A stretch of 64,000 nt of DNA from Bacteroidales bacterium Phil6 (GTDB lineage: Bacteria; Bacteroidota; Bacteroidia; Bacteroidales; F082), in assembly GCA_002633315.1 (NCBI GenBank), contig NWBN01000032.1, forward strand, positions 4,050-68,049, given 5' to 3'. Below are positions 36,004-45,030 of this stretch, one piece after another. Below the pieces are notes generated by a model, which was given only the letters and a program-made list of their open reading frames with translations, made no database searches and was not told the DNA's origin. The stretch's first letter is position 1, and every line of letters begins with the position of its first letter. Position numbers and translations under genes: made by a program.

Positions 36004-37023
36004 TTATTTAACTTCTACAGTAATGCCGTTTCTTAGTCTGGATTGCCCGGTGGTGACGACGATATCTCCATCGTTAAGTCCTTTTAAGATTTCATATTTG
36101 TCACCCAAACGACGTCCGACTTCTACATTGGTGAATGTCACAGTGTTGTCACTGTTCAATACATAAACATATTGGTCTCCTGCACCTACTTGTTTCTGCA
36201 AGGCTCTGTCCGGTATCACCACATTATGGGCATCTCCGTAATTTACAGATACTCTCGCAAACATTCCGGGACGTAAACGTTCATCCTTGTTTTCTACAAT
36301 GACCTCAACAGTAAAAGTATGTGTATTAGGATCTATTGTCGGATATATGAGATTAACCTTGCCTTCAAAGACGACATCGCCATATACTTCTGATGTGATA
36401 TCCACACTCATACCTTCCTTTATCTGGGTAAATTTGCTCTCAGGTATGCTTATTAACATCTTTACGGGCTTTATTTGTTGCACTACAAAAATCGGCTCTG
36501 CCATAGAATACATGTCATCTACATCGTAATTTCGTGCAGTGACTATTCCTGTTATGGGACTGTTCAATCTGGTGTTTTCCAACAGATTGTCGTAACTTTT
36601 ACGTGAAACGTTGTACGACAAGGTGATAAGGTCAAAATCCGATTGTGACGAAGCTCCTATCTCAAACAATTCCTTGGTACGTCCATATTCAAGAGAGTCG
36701 TTGACGACTTGTAATCGTGCTTTCTCGAGATTTGCATCATCCATATTTGCCAAACGTTGTCCGGCTTTGACATGATCCCCGACTTCGACAAAAATATCCT
36801 TTATTCTTGCCGATGTCTGTGGCGCTATGTTGTTTACTATTTCTGCCTCAATAGTTGTGGGATATAATACCGTTTGTGCTATGTTTTCTTTATGTACCTT
36901 GACAGCAGTGACTACAGGTACTTCCTCTTCATCAGCAACAGATTGATTAGTGGTATTGGTTTGTCCGCATGATGTTATCAATAATGCCATCGATGCGATT
37001 AAAAATAAATTGAAACGTCTCAT
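36004..37023 (-). CDS. RND periplasmic adaptor lipoprotein
   Basis: 339 residues with lipobox ITSC (Cys 19), a lipoyl/hairpin segment (VGDHVKAGQRLANMDDANL) and beta-barrel and membrane-proximal domains. It is short because the coiled-coil hairpin is small. It links the RND pump to the TolC-like channel. Middle gene of the tolC-adaptor-RND-P-II operon. Confidence 0.93.
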   Translation of the reverse strand: MRRFNLFLIASMALLITSCGQTNTTNQSVADEEEVPVVTAVKVHKENIAQTVLYPTTIEAEIVNNIAPQTSARIKDIFVEVGDHVKAGQRLANMDDANLEKARLQVVNDSLEYGRTKELFEIGASSQSDFDLITLSYNVSRKSYDNLLENTRLNSPITGIVTARNYDVDDMYSMAEPIFVVQQIKPVKMLISIPESKFTQIKEGMSVDITSEVYGDVVFEGKVNLIYPTIDPNTHTFTVEVIVENKDERLRPGMFARVSVNYGDAHNVVIPDRALQKQVGAGDQYVYVLNSDNTVTFTNVEVGRRLGDKYEILKGLNDGDIVVTTGQSRLRNGITVEVK

Positions 37024-37049
37024 TTTAATATATGTTTAATTTTTTTTAT

Positions 37050-38390
37050 TTATTCTTCATTTGGTATATAATCTACACCTGTCAGTTCATCTAATGATGC
37101 CTTGGCGACCATAAAGTCATAAATTGCCTGATTGAGAGTAAGTTGTGCTTGCGTTAATGCCAATTGTGCATCGTTAAGTTCCAATAATGTGGCTTTCCCG
37201 CATTCGTACATTTTTTCTGCAATGTCATAACTTTTCTGTGCCACAGCCAATGTCGACTCTGCAGCAGTATAGTTCTTGATATATGTACCCATCTGGTCGT
37301 TGTAGTTTTTCAGTGCAATATTGAGATTACGTCTTGTATCTTCAATGGTGAGGTTCAAGATATTCTTTTCCATCTTATATTGCTTGATGCTGTTGTGTTT
37401 GGAAAAACCATCGAAAATGGGAATATTGAGACTTATCCCAATTACGGAGTAGGGATTCCATTTTATGTTGAAATCGTCGCCCATTGCCATGAAATTATAC
37501 GCAAAAGAACCGGATAGAGTCGGAATGTATTGATACTTAGTCATCTTGATTGTTTCATCTATCATTGACTGTTGTATATCCAACTGTTTAAGTTCACTGT
37601 TGTTTTCAATGCTGAGACTGTCATAAACGAGACTGCTCGACAACATTTCTTCCGTAAATTCGTCCAAACTGCCTATTACGTCAATCTCAGTGGCAAGGTC
37701 TATGCCCATAACGGCTTTTAATTGCCATATTGCAAGTTCTACAGCACATTCTGAACTGTAAACGTTAGGTTCAGCATTTTTGTATGTTACTTGGGATCTG
37801 AGATAATCATATTCAGATACTTCTCCGACTTTATATTTTTTTTCGGTATCTTCGAAATTTTTGGCAGCGTTGTCGTAAACCTCCTTATATACATAATATA
37901 CTTCTTTAGAAAGCAAAACAGCGTAAAACGATTGTTTAACTTGCGATACCATGGAGATACGCGACGAACGAGCCTGTTCAACGGCAACTTCTACATCAAG
38001 TGCCGACAGTTTGAGACTTTTCCACAATTGTGCATTGACAAGTGGCATGGAAGCAGATAATCCTGCCGATATATTGTTCGCCTTTCCAACCTCAATATCC
38101 ATGGCTTGTCCTCCAAAATCCATCGCCATAACTTGTTTTTTGATAGTCCTTTGATAATCTCCGGACAGATTGATGTTTGGATAAAGAGAGGCGTATGCGC
38201 CTTTTTTAGCATAACCTGTTTTTTCTATCGTATAATCAGCCATCTTGATGCTGTTGCTTTCGCTAAGTGCTATTTCTATGGCATCTGATAACGTTAGTTC
38301 GACTTTTTCGTTTTGAGCGTTGATATTGCTGTGTTTTAACGCTAAAAGTACAAACAGAACAATTAAAATAAATCTATTGTGTCTAAACAT
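37050..38390 (-). CDS. TolC-family outer-membrane efflux channel
   Basis: 446 residues with a signal peptide (1 to about 25) and two homologous helical-barrel repeats typical of TolC/OprM, with the late ALLELNDAQLALTQAQLTL segment. First gene of the efflux operon. Confidence 0.93.
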   Translation of the reverse strand: MFRHNRFILIVLFVLLALKHSNINAQNEKVELTLSDAIEIALSESNSIKMADYTIEKTGYAKKGAYASLYPNINLSGDYQRTIKKQVMAMDFGGQAMDIEVGKANNISAGLSASMPLVNAQLWKSLKLSALDVEVAVEQARSSRISMVSQVKQSFYAVLLSKEVYYVYKEVYDNAAKNFEDTEKKYKVGEVSEYDYLRSQVTYKNAEPNVYSSECAVELAIWQLKAVMGIDLATEIDVIGSLDEFTEEMLSSSLVYDSLSIENNSELKQLDIQQSMIDETIKMTKYQYIPTLSGSFAYNFMAMGDDFNIKWNPYSVIGISLNIPIFDGFSKHNSIKQYKMEKNILNLTIEDTRRNLNIALKNYNDQMGTYIKNYTAAESTLAVAQKSYDIAEKMYECGKATLLELNDAQLALTQAQLTLNQAIYDFMVAKASLDELTGVDYIPNEE

Positions 38391-38699
38391 TTTTGTGTTG
38401 TTTGAATATTTTTAAAATTATTTCTACTAAAAGTATTTTCTGCAAAAGTATAAAAAAAACCTTGTCGTTAAATACCTATAACTCAACATTTCAACAAAAT
38501 AAAAAGTTGTCTCAACTTACTTTTGCTTCACTTCAATTTTCATGTAACTTAAATTAACTTCCGGTACCTTCTTTAGATAAGAAATGGAGGTAAAAATAAA
38601 AAAAGACCATGTCATTTTGTATGGGATACTTCGCTTGTTAACTCTTTAGTATCTTACAAATTGAATGGTCTTTCAAATAAATGTATAATAGATTTGTTA
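38391..38699 (-). promoter_or_regulatory. Efflux operon leader and lipocalin terminator
   Basis: On the minus strand, TACTTTTG (plus 38443-38450) is a fair -7 box for the tolC gene; no -33 box is clear. Between 38602 and 38673 a long imperfect hairpin (outer arms 38602-38610 and 38665-38673, inner arms 38614-38620 and 38655-38661) is followed on the minus strand by a T-rich run. It acts as terminator for the lipocalin gene. Confidence 0.6.
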
Positions 38700-39191
38700 T
38701 TATTGATGAACCATGATGATATCTTCGGTATTATAACCTCTTTCTTTCGCGTTTTCGACCAAAGAGGCAATTATTTCCTTCGACAGTTGAGGTTTGCGTG
38801 AAAGTATCCATAAATAACGTGGCGAACTTCCTCCTACAAGTACATATTCATAATTCTCATCAATATATAATACACGATAGTCGGAATATATGTTCATGAA
38901 AAATGACACTCTCAACAGTCCGGGTGTGTTCGTGGTTTTTGCCTTTCCTTCAGCAACTTTATGTTTACCTTTTCTGTATCCGCTGTTGATAACTTTGATG
39001 CTTCCGTCATGTTGCAAAATATATTCTGCAGTTACCTTTTCCATGTTCTTTTCAAAAGGATGATCCAATCTCGCTATCTCATACCACTTTCCGAGATATT
39101 TGGCAATATCAATATATGTAGTGCTGTCATTAAATATAATCTCTTGTGTGCCAATAAAATTTGATAAAATCATAATAATTAAAGTTTTCAT
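38700..39191 (-). CDS. Bacterial lipocalin (Blc-like)
   Basis: A 163-residue lipocalin. The family motif GKWYEIARLDHPFEKNM is near residues 31-47. The later YVLVGGSSPRYLWILSRKP matches the second conserved block of Blc-like proteins. The N-terminus (MKTLIIMILSNFIG) looks like a short signal segment without a clear lipobox. It binds small lipophilic molecules at the envelope. Monocistronic. The 271 bases upstream are very AT-rich, and I see no clear promoter or gene there. Confidence 0.9.
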   Translation of the reverse strand: MKTLIIMILSNFIGTQEIIFNDSTTYIDIAKYLGKWYEIARLDHPFEKNMEKVTAEYILQHDGSIKVINSGYRKGKHKVAEGKAKTTNTPGLLRVSFFMNIYSDYRVLYIDENYEYVLVGGSSPRYLWILSRKPQLSKEIIASLVENAKERGYNTEDIIMVHQ

Positions 39192-39462
39192 GTTTTTTTT
39201 AAATTAAAACATAAAATATAATCTTTTGTTCATGAATATTTCTTTTTAACAAATACTCTAAAATATTATGAATAAATGATTTTTATATAATATTTATTAA
39301 CACTTCTTATGATAAAAATTATTGATTTATTAATAAAATAAAAACCATTTGTTGTAAATTTATTGATAATCAATTGTTTTAATAATATTTGTGAATAGAT
39401 GAATCTTTTTTTAACGATATGACAAAAATATTGTACTTTTACCGCACAAAAGATGCTGGAAT
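39192..39462. other. AT-rich divergent region
   Basis: 271 bases between the divergent lipocalin and trkH genes. No gene is visible. TACTTTTA at 39434-39441 is a weak -7-like match ahead of trkH. Confidence 0.35.
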
Positions 39463-40980
39463 ATGAAGGCAAAGATTTATGGTGTTTTTTTGCTGTTTGA
39501 GGCTTTTTTTATGTTTCTGACCTCTGTGGTGGCATTTTATTATCATTATAAGTTCGGAGAGACAGATGTCGCTGCATTTTTGGCTTCTACAATGGTGACC
39601 GGTATCTTTGGTTTCATTTTACTTTCTGCCGGCAGAGACAGACAAGACAAACAAAGAGGCAGAGTTAATCTTTCAAATCTTACGATGAAAGACTCTTTCA
39701 TTATTGTGACGATGACATGGATTTTGTTTTCAATATTCGGGATGCTGCCGCTTTTAATGACTGGAACTATCACAAATATCACCGATGCCTTTTTTGAGTC
39801 TATTTCCGGTTTTACAACGACCGGTATCACCGTGATTAAAGATATTGACAACCTTTCTCATGGAATTCTGTTTTGGAGGAGTATGATACAATGGCTTGGT
39901 GGATTGGGTATCATAGTGCTTTTTCTTGCCATAATACCGGCTATCAATCGCAGTTCAAACAATGTAATGCTTTTTTCGGCAGAAATGTCAGGCATCGGTG
40001 TCAAAAAATTACATCCTAAAATGATGATGACCGCACGAAGATTATGGGGAATATATATCATGCTTACTTTGATATGTGCCTTTTTTTATTATATGGGACC
40101 AATGAATTTTTTTGATGCGGTATGTCATGCCATGTCAACAATAGCCACAGGCGGAATTAGTACTCACAATGAGAGTTTTGGCTATTGGAATTCTCCATAT
40201 CTCGAATATGTCGGCAGTTTCTTTATGATAATATCCGGCGTTAACTTCTCGTTGTATTACCTTCTTATCACAGGACATTTTGGGGAAGTGGCTAAAAACG
40301 AAGAGTTACGTTGGTATCTTGGTATTTTCGTGTTATGTGTCGCTTTGTTTGTTTGTCTTTTCTATGTAGCACCGGATGTTCATACCGTATATACAGATGT
40401 GTCAGCATATCCGAAAGATTTCGAAAGTCGTTTCAGAACATCACTGTTTTATGTTTCCTCCGTTATATCTTCAACAAGTTTTCAGTCGAGTTGTCACGAC
40501 TTCAACGCCTGGGGCGGACTGTTTATGATTCCCACCTTATTAATAATGTTAAGCGGGGCATGTGCAGGCTCTTCAAGTGGAGGTATCAAGATAATTCGTG
40601 TCGCAATATGTCTGAAATCTGTCAATAACGCAATAAAGAAAATGTTGCATCCTAATGCGGTTTTTACAGTGAGAATGTCAAAGGAAGTTATTATGGACGA
40701 TCAACTTGCAAGAGTGCTTAACTTCTTGTTTTTCTATTTGTTTCTATGTATCGTTAGCGTAATAATACTTATATTGACAGGATGTGACTTTGATGAAAGT
40801 ATTTTCAATACCATAACAGCATTGAGCAATATGGGTCCCAGCATCGGCAGATTTGCAATTGGATTCGATGAACTATCATCTGTGGCAAAATGGTTTATGT
40901 CATTTCTGATGCTCGTGGGGCGTCTTGAGATTTTTACTGTATTGATTCTCTTTACTCCTGCTTTCTGGAAAAATAAATAA
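39463..40980 (+). CDS. trkH: Potassium uptake protein TrkH/KtrB family
   Basis: A 505-residue membrane protein with four M1-P-M2 repeats. Selectivity filter regions include SISGFTTTGITVI, AMSTIATGGIST, SSTSFQSSCHDF and ALSNMGPSIGRF. It moves K+ (or Na+) across the inner membrane and normally works with a cytoplasmic TrkA ring. No trkA is in the window. The next gene pair, a LytS/LytTR system, starts 99 bases later with its own promoter. Confidence 0.93.
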   Translation: MKAKIYGVFLLFEAFFMFLTSVVAFYYHYKFGETDVAAFLASTMVTGIFGFILLSAGRDRQDKQRGRVNLSNLTMKDSFIIVTMTWILFSIFGMLPLLMTGTITNITDAFFESISGFTTTGITVIKDIDNLSHGILFWRSMIQWLGGLGIIVLFLAIIPAINRSSNNVMLFSAEMSGIGVKKLHPKMMMTARRLWGIYIMLTLICAFFYYMGPMNFFDAVCHAMSTIATGGISTHNESFGYWNSPYLEYVGSFFMIISGVNFSLYYLLITGHFGEVAKNEELRWYLGIFVLCVALFVCLFYVAPDVHTVYTDVSAYPKDFESRFRTSLFYVSSVISSTSFQSSCHDFNAWGGLFMIPTLLIMLSGACAGSSSGGIKIIRVAICLKSVNNAIKKMLHPNAVFTVRMSKEVIMDDQLARVLNFLFFYLFLCIVSVIILILTGCDFDESIFNTITALSNMGPSIGRFAIGFDELSSVAKWFMSFLMLVGRLEIFTVLILFTPAFWKNK

Positions 40981-41025
40981 CAATAACGATGTTTGGGTGA
41001 TTTTATTTTTGTATTTGTTGAATTG

Positions 41026-41058
41026 TTTGCCCTTATATGATTCCTTATTTTATCTTTG
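41026..41058 (+). promoter_or_regulatory. Bacteroidota-type promoter of the LytS/LytTR operon
   Basis: TTTG at 41026-41029 and TATCTTTG at 41051-41058 with 21 bases between. The kinase start codon follows 21 bases after the -7 box. Confidence 0.75.
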
Positions 41059-41079
41059 CATTGAAATACAAAGATCGCC

Positions 41080-42159
41080 ATGTTTAAGTTAAAAAAAATC
41101 AAAATAAATGTTAGTAACATCAAAGTCAATATTATTATTGCCTGGTGCGTGGTGTTTTTGTTTTTTTTATTGCTTTTATGGGGTGAAGGACTGCTGTTTT
41201 CCATCATTCATGCTTCTTTTGTCACTGCTACACTTATTTTGATGAGTTTTATAGAATCAAAAATATTGGTAAGATATTTCTTGGAAAGAAAGAAGGTGGC
41301 AATGTTTTATTTTTTGAATTTCATTTTGGTACTTGGTACTGCATGGATTAGTGTTTTTTTCGAGTTTAATATGGTTTCTATAATGAAGAATTTCTTGCCA
41401 TACGAGTTGCCTCAACCTAAAAATGCTCCTGAAAGATTTGTTGTACCATATCTTATAAGGTTGATTCTTTTTACGGCAGTTGTGGCAGTTAGTGTTATTA
41501 CTAATCTTCAAATAGCCGACAGAGAAAAAAGCCGTATCATGAATGAATTGAAAAGCGAGAAATTAGATATGGAACTACGTTATCTTAAATCTCAGATAAA
41601 TCCACATTTTTTATTTAACGCTTTGAATAACATATATTCTTTGGCATATACTCACGATGACAGTGCTCCGGCAAGCGTTTTAAAATTGTCTGAAATGTTA
41701 CGTTATGTCATGGTGGATTGTCAGGCAGATAATATTTCTATAGAAAAAGAAGTGAAATATATTGAAAATTATATTGATTTCCAACTGCTTAGAATAGAAG
41801 GAGACGCCAATGTGAAATTTGACAAGAAAATAGAAAATTATGGCTTTAAAATGCCACCAATGATACTTCAACCTATTATTGAAAATAGTTTTAAACATAG
41901 TAGATTGGAAAATGACCCGGATGGATATGTCTGTTTTTCATTGGAACAGACCGGTTGTTATCTTACTTTTGTGGCAGAAAATTCAGTGAAATCCAATTTT
42001 ATCGTACCTTCTGGTGTCCAAGTTAAAAAAGTTGACAGCAATATAGGTTTGCAAAATGTAAAACGTCGTCTTAATTTGTATTATGGAAATGATTATTCTT
42101 TTGAAATAAAAACTAATGATAATAAATATAAAGTTACTATTGTGATAGGAGGTAAATGA
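41080..42159 (+). CDS. LytS/YehU-type sensor histidine kinase
   Basis: 359 residues. Four hydrophobic segments occupy the first ~150 residues, followed by the His_kinase domain with H176 in KSQINPHFLFNALNN and an ATPase region with MPPMILQPIIENSFKHS and DSNIGLQNVKRRLNLYYG. It phosphorylates the LytTR regulator encoded next, whose start overlaps its stop (ATGA). The signal is unknown. The membrane part has no recognised ligand domain. Confidence 0.93.
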   Translation: MFKLKKIKINVSNIKVNIIIAWCVVFLFFLLLLWGEGLLFSIIHASFVTATLILMSFIESKILVRYFLERKKVAMFYFLNFILVLGTAWISVFFEFNMVSIMKNFLPYELPQPKNAPERFVVPYLIRLILFTAVVAVSVITNLQIADREKSRIMNELKSEKLDMELRYLKSQINPHFLFNALNNIYSLAYTHDDSAPASVLKLSEMLRYVMVDCQADNISIEKEVKYIENYIDFQLLRIEGDANVKFDKKIENYGFKMPPMILQPIIENSFKHSRLENDPDGYVCFSLEQTGCYLTFVAENSVKSNFIVPSGVQVKKVDSNIGLQNVKRRLNLYYGNDYSFEIKTNDNKYKVTIVIGGK

Positions 42160-42854
42160 TTATGAAAAAATATAATGTCTTAATAGTTGATGATGAATTT
42201 CTTGCAAGAAAATTACTGCAGGAATATGTTTCAAAGGTAGAGTCCCTGTATCTTGTAGATACATGTTCTGATGCAATTAAGGCAATGGAAGTTCTGCATA
42301 ATGAGAAAGTAGATATCTTACTTCTTGATATTCAGATGCCGGATCTCACCGGTATGGAAATGTTGAAGTCATTGAAGAATCCGCCGGCTGTGATTCTTAC
42401 TACAGCTTATTCTGAATATGCAGTCGATGCTTTCTCTCTCGGTGTCGTCGATTATCTGCTTAAACCTTTCGATTTCCCGCGTTTCTTGCAGGCTGTTACT
42501 AAGGCTATGGATTATTGTCACAATGAAGATAATCAAGTTTCTGAAATGTCGGATTATATTATGGTGAAAGCCGATTATAAACTTTACAAGGTTAATCTTG
42601 CAGACTTGTATTTTATTGAAGGTCAGCATGAATATGTGACTTTCCATACTGTTACAAGAAGAATTACGGCTTTATATTCTTTGAAAAACCTTCAGGATAC
42701 CTTGCCTAAGGATATGTTTATTCGTGTCCATAAGTCATACATAGTATCTTTAAAATATATAGAGGATATAGATAAAACTACAGTAACGGTGGCTGGCAAC
42801 AAAATACCGATAGGAGCAAGTTATAGAGATGAACTTATCGAACGACTTTCTTGA
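42156..42854 (+). CDS. LytTR-family response regulator
   Basis: 232 residues. The receiver domain has D58 in DILLLDIQMPD and the Lys in LLKPFDFPRF. The LytTR DNA-binding domain spans about 125-230, with LADLYFIEGQHEYVTF and FIRVHKSYIVSL. ATG 42162 is an alternative start. It is coupled to the kinase gene. Its stop codon is directly followed by the stop codon of the convergent channel gene at 42855. Confidence 0.94.
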   Translation: MIMKKYNVLIVDDEFLARKLLQEYVSKVESLYLVDTCSDAIKAMEVLHNEKVDILLLDIQMPDLTGMEMLKSLKNPPAVILTTAYSEYAVDAFSLGVVDYLLKPFDFPRFLQAVTKAMDYCHNEDNQVSEMSDYIMVKADYKLYKVNLADLYFIEGQHEYVTFHTVTRRITALYSLKNLQDTLPKDMFIRVHKSYIVSLKYIEDIDKTTVTVAGNKIPIGASYRDELIERLS

Positions 42855-44138
42855 TTATCGATGTTTTAGATTATCTATTGCTTCTTCGCCTAAACTTGTG
42901 ATTGTATTGCTCGACGGTTTTTGATATACTCTAAGGTCAAACATAGGCACTACAGCATAAATGTGGTCAAATATATCGCTCTGTATGTTTTCGTATGCTT
43001 TCCATTCTTTGTTTGCACTGAAAGCATAAACTTGAATAGGTATTCCGTATTCTGTCGGTGTCAGTTGTCTTACCATAAGTGTCATGTTATGGTTGAGGTT
43101 GGGATTTGACATGAGATATTCTCTTAGATATGCTCTGAAGATACCAATATTGGTTTGCCTGCGTCCGTTAACAAGATTGCTGGTATCTATATCGTTTTCT
43201 TTATTATAGTATGTTATCTCTGCTTCCTTGTCAGAGATATAGCGTTCCACAAGTTGATATTTCTTGAAACGTTCCAACATTTCTGGAGTGCAAAATTTCA
43301 CTGTATCTGCGTCAATAGTTATGGAACGTGCTATTCGTCTTCCTCCTGATTCAGACATTCCTCTCCAGTTGGTGAACGACTCCGAAATAAGTGAATATGT
43401 GGGTATCGTCGTGATGGTGTTGTCCCAATTCTGTACCTTAACAGTAGTAAGTCCTATGTCTATCACCTCTCCGTCAGCATTGTTCTTTGTCATTACTATC
43501 CAATCGCCAATACGAAGCATATCATTGATAGTCAATTGAATACTACCAACAAATCCTAAAATGGGATCCTTGAATACCAGCATGAGTACTGCAGAGAGTG
43601 TTCCCAATCCTATCAAGATGTTTGATAATTGTTTGTTTGTCAACACTGCTAAAATAAGTAACACACATATAATATATGCAATAAACTTCAGTACCTGAAT
43701 CAAACCTTTTATCGGCTTGCTTTTCGACATCTCATAGCTGTTGTAAACCCCGTGTATTACATTTAATATGGAATCGATAATTCTGGTATATACGAAAACT
43801 TCATATATCCTTGTCAATATTATGACGAAATGTTGCAGTCTTGTCAGGGTGGGCATCGCATCTATGGCAGTCTCTCTGATGATATAAGTGGGTATTAAGA
43901 GACATAATCGGGTGAATACCTTGTTACTTACTACCAATCTTATAAAGATGTTATCTGTCTTTCTGTTTAGAAAGGTGACACCCTTGTTGATAATCAGTTT
44001 TCCCAAGAAAAATATAAGTATGGATAATGCTAATATGGTTAAAAAAGCGATAAGTTCAGCTATGATGGTAGCAGTCTCCGTTGAATACTTGAATTCTTCT
44101 CCGACTTTGACAAGAAATTGTATGTATTTGTTTATCAT
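42855..44138 (-). CDS. Mechanosensitive channel, YbdG-like (MscS superfamily)
   Basis: 427 residues with about five N-terminal membrane segments. The pore and beta domain of MscS type has the segments LSNILIGLGTLSAVLMLVF, MLRIGDWIVM and TTIPTYSLISESFTNW. The large C-terminal domain is typical of YbdG-like channels. It releases solutes on hypo-osmotic stress. Last gene of the three-gene operon with the lipid kinase and the LtaS-like transferase, one base after the kinase gene. Confidence 0.92.
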   Translation of the reverse strand: MINKYIQFLVKVGEEFKYSTETATIIAELIAFLTILALSILIFFLGKLIINKGVTFLNRKTDNIFIRLVVSNKVFTRLCLLIPTYIIRETAIDAMPTLTRLQHFVIILTRIYEVFVYTRIIDSILNVIHGVYNSYEMSKSKPIKGLIQVLKFIAYIICVLLILAVLTNKQLSNILIGLGTLSAVLMLVFKDPILGFVGSIQLTINDMLRIGDWIVMTKNNADGEVIDIGLTTVKVQNWDNTITTIPTYSLISESFTNWRGMSESGGRRIARSITIDADTVKFCTPEMLERFKKYQLVERYISDKEAEITYYNKENDIDTSNLVNGRRQTNIGIFRAYLREYLMSNPNLNHNMTLMVRQLTPTEYGIPIQVYAFSANKEWKAYENIQSDIFDHIYAVVPMFDLRVYQKPSSNTITSLGEEAIDNLKHR

Positions 44139-44139
44139 A

Positions 44140-45030
44140 TTAAAATATTCTAGGAATTAAAACATTTAAACTTAGTTCTTTTATTTTTACTTCTATATCC
44201 TTTTCCATTTCAACGACTTCACCATCTACATTGGCTATGCCGTTTTTTTCACGTATGACGTTTATTTTTTTAACCTTATAAATATCGACATGGTTACTTT
44301 TATCTATCATTTGCGTCATCATCATGCCGGCAACAAATGGTACTTCGATGAGATATGGCTTGCGAAATACACAGACATCCAAGAATCCGTCGTTCAATGA
44401 TGCTTTGGGACTGACGGCGGCATTGAATCCGAATTGGTTTGCATTGGCAAACGAGATAAACAGCGGAGTACATTCTATGGTTATATCATCGTCGAATGTC
44501 AGTTTGTAATGTTCCGGCTCAAAATAAGGATATTCTTCCGTGATGATTTTGAGGTATGTCTTCAATCCTCTGTTTGGATCTTTGGCGAAGGAGTCGGCAA
44601 TGAGAGCATCGAATCCTATTCCTGCTATGCTTACGAAAGAATTTCCATTGATGGTGGCTGTGTCTATCTTGGTGACAAAACCATTGTTGATGACTTCTTT
44701 TATGGCTTTCTCAATATTTAGAGGCAGTCGCAGATGATGCGCTAATCCATTGCCTGAGCCGAAAGGTATAATGCCTAATGCTACTTCGGTGTCTATCAGA
44801 CATCTGGCAATCTCATTGATGGTGCCGTCTCCTCCAACAGCAGCAACAATGTCTATGCCGTCGGAAACCGACTTTTTTGCAAGTTCTTCACCATGACCGG
44901 GATGTTCGGTGTAAGTGATATAATAATCAAATAACTCCTTATTGATTAGCTTGGAAACTTTATCGGGAAATGTTTCCTTGTTGTGACGACCGGATATTGG
45001 ATTGACAATAAAATGTATCTTCTTTTTCAT
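44140..45030 (-). CDS. Diacylglycerol kinase-family lipid kinase (DagK/YegS)
   Basis: 296 residues of the DAGK catalytic fold. The nucleotide-binding motif is AAVGGDGTINEIAR near residues 63-76, followed by IIPFGSGNGLAHHLRLP. The C-terminal beta-domain ends with VDGEVVEMEKDIEVK. It phosphorylates diacylglycerol or a related lipid at the inner membrane. Its start overlaps the stop of the LtaS-like gene by four bases. That fits recycling of diacylglycerol released when phosphatidylglycerol donates its glycerol-phosphate head group. Confidence 0.93.
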   Translation of the reverse strand: MKKKIHFIVNPISGRHNKETFPDKVSKLINKELFDYYITYTEHPGHGEELAKKSVSDGIDIVAAVGGDGTINEIARCLIDTEVALGIIPFGSGNGLAHHLRLPLNIEKAIKEVINNGFVTKIDTATINGNSFVSIAGIGFDALIADSFAKDPNRGLKTYLKIITEEYPYFEPEHYKLTFDDDITIECTPLFISFANANQFGFNAAVSPKASLNDGFLDVCVFRKPYLIEVPFVAGMMMTQMIDKSNHVDIYKVKKINVIREKNGIANVDGEVVEMEKDIEVKIKELSLNVLIPRIF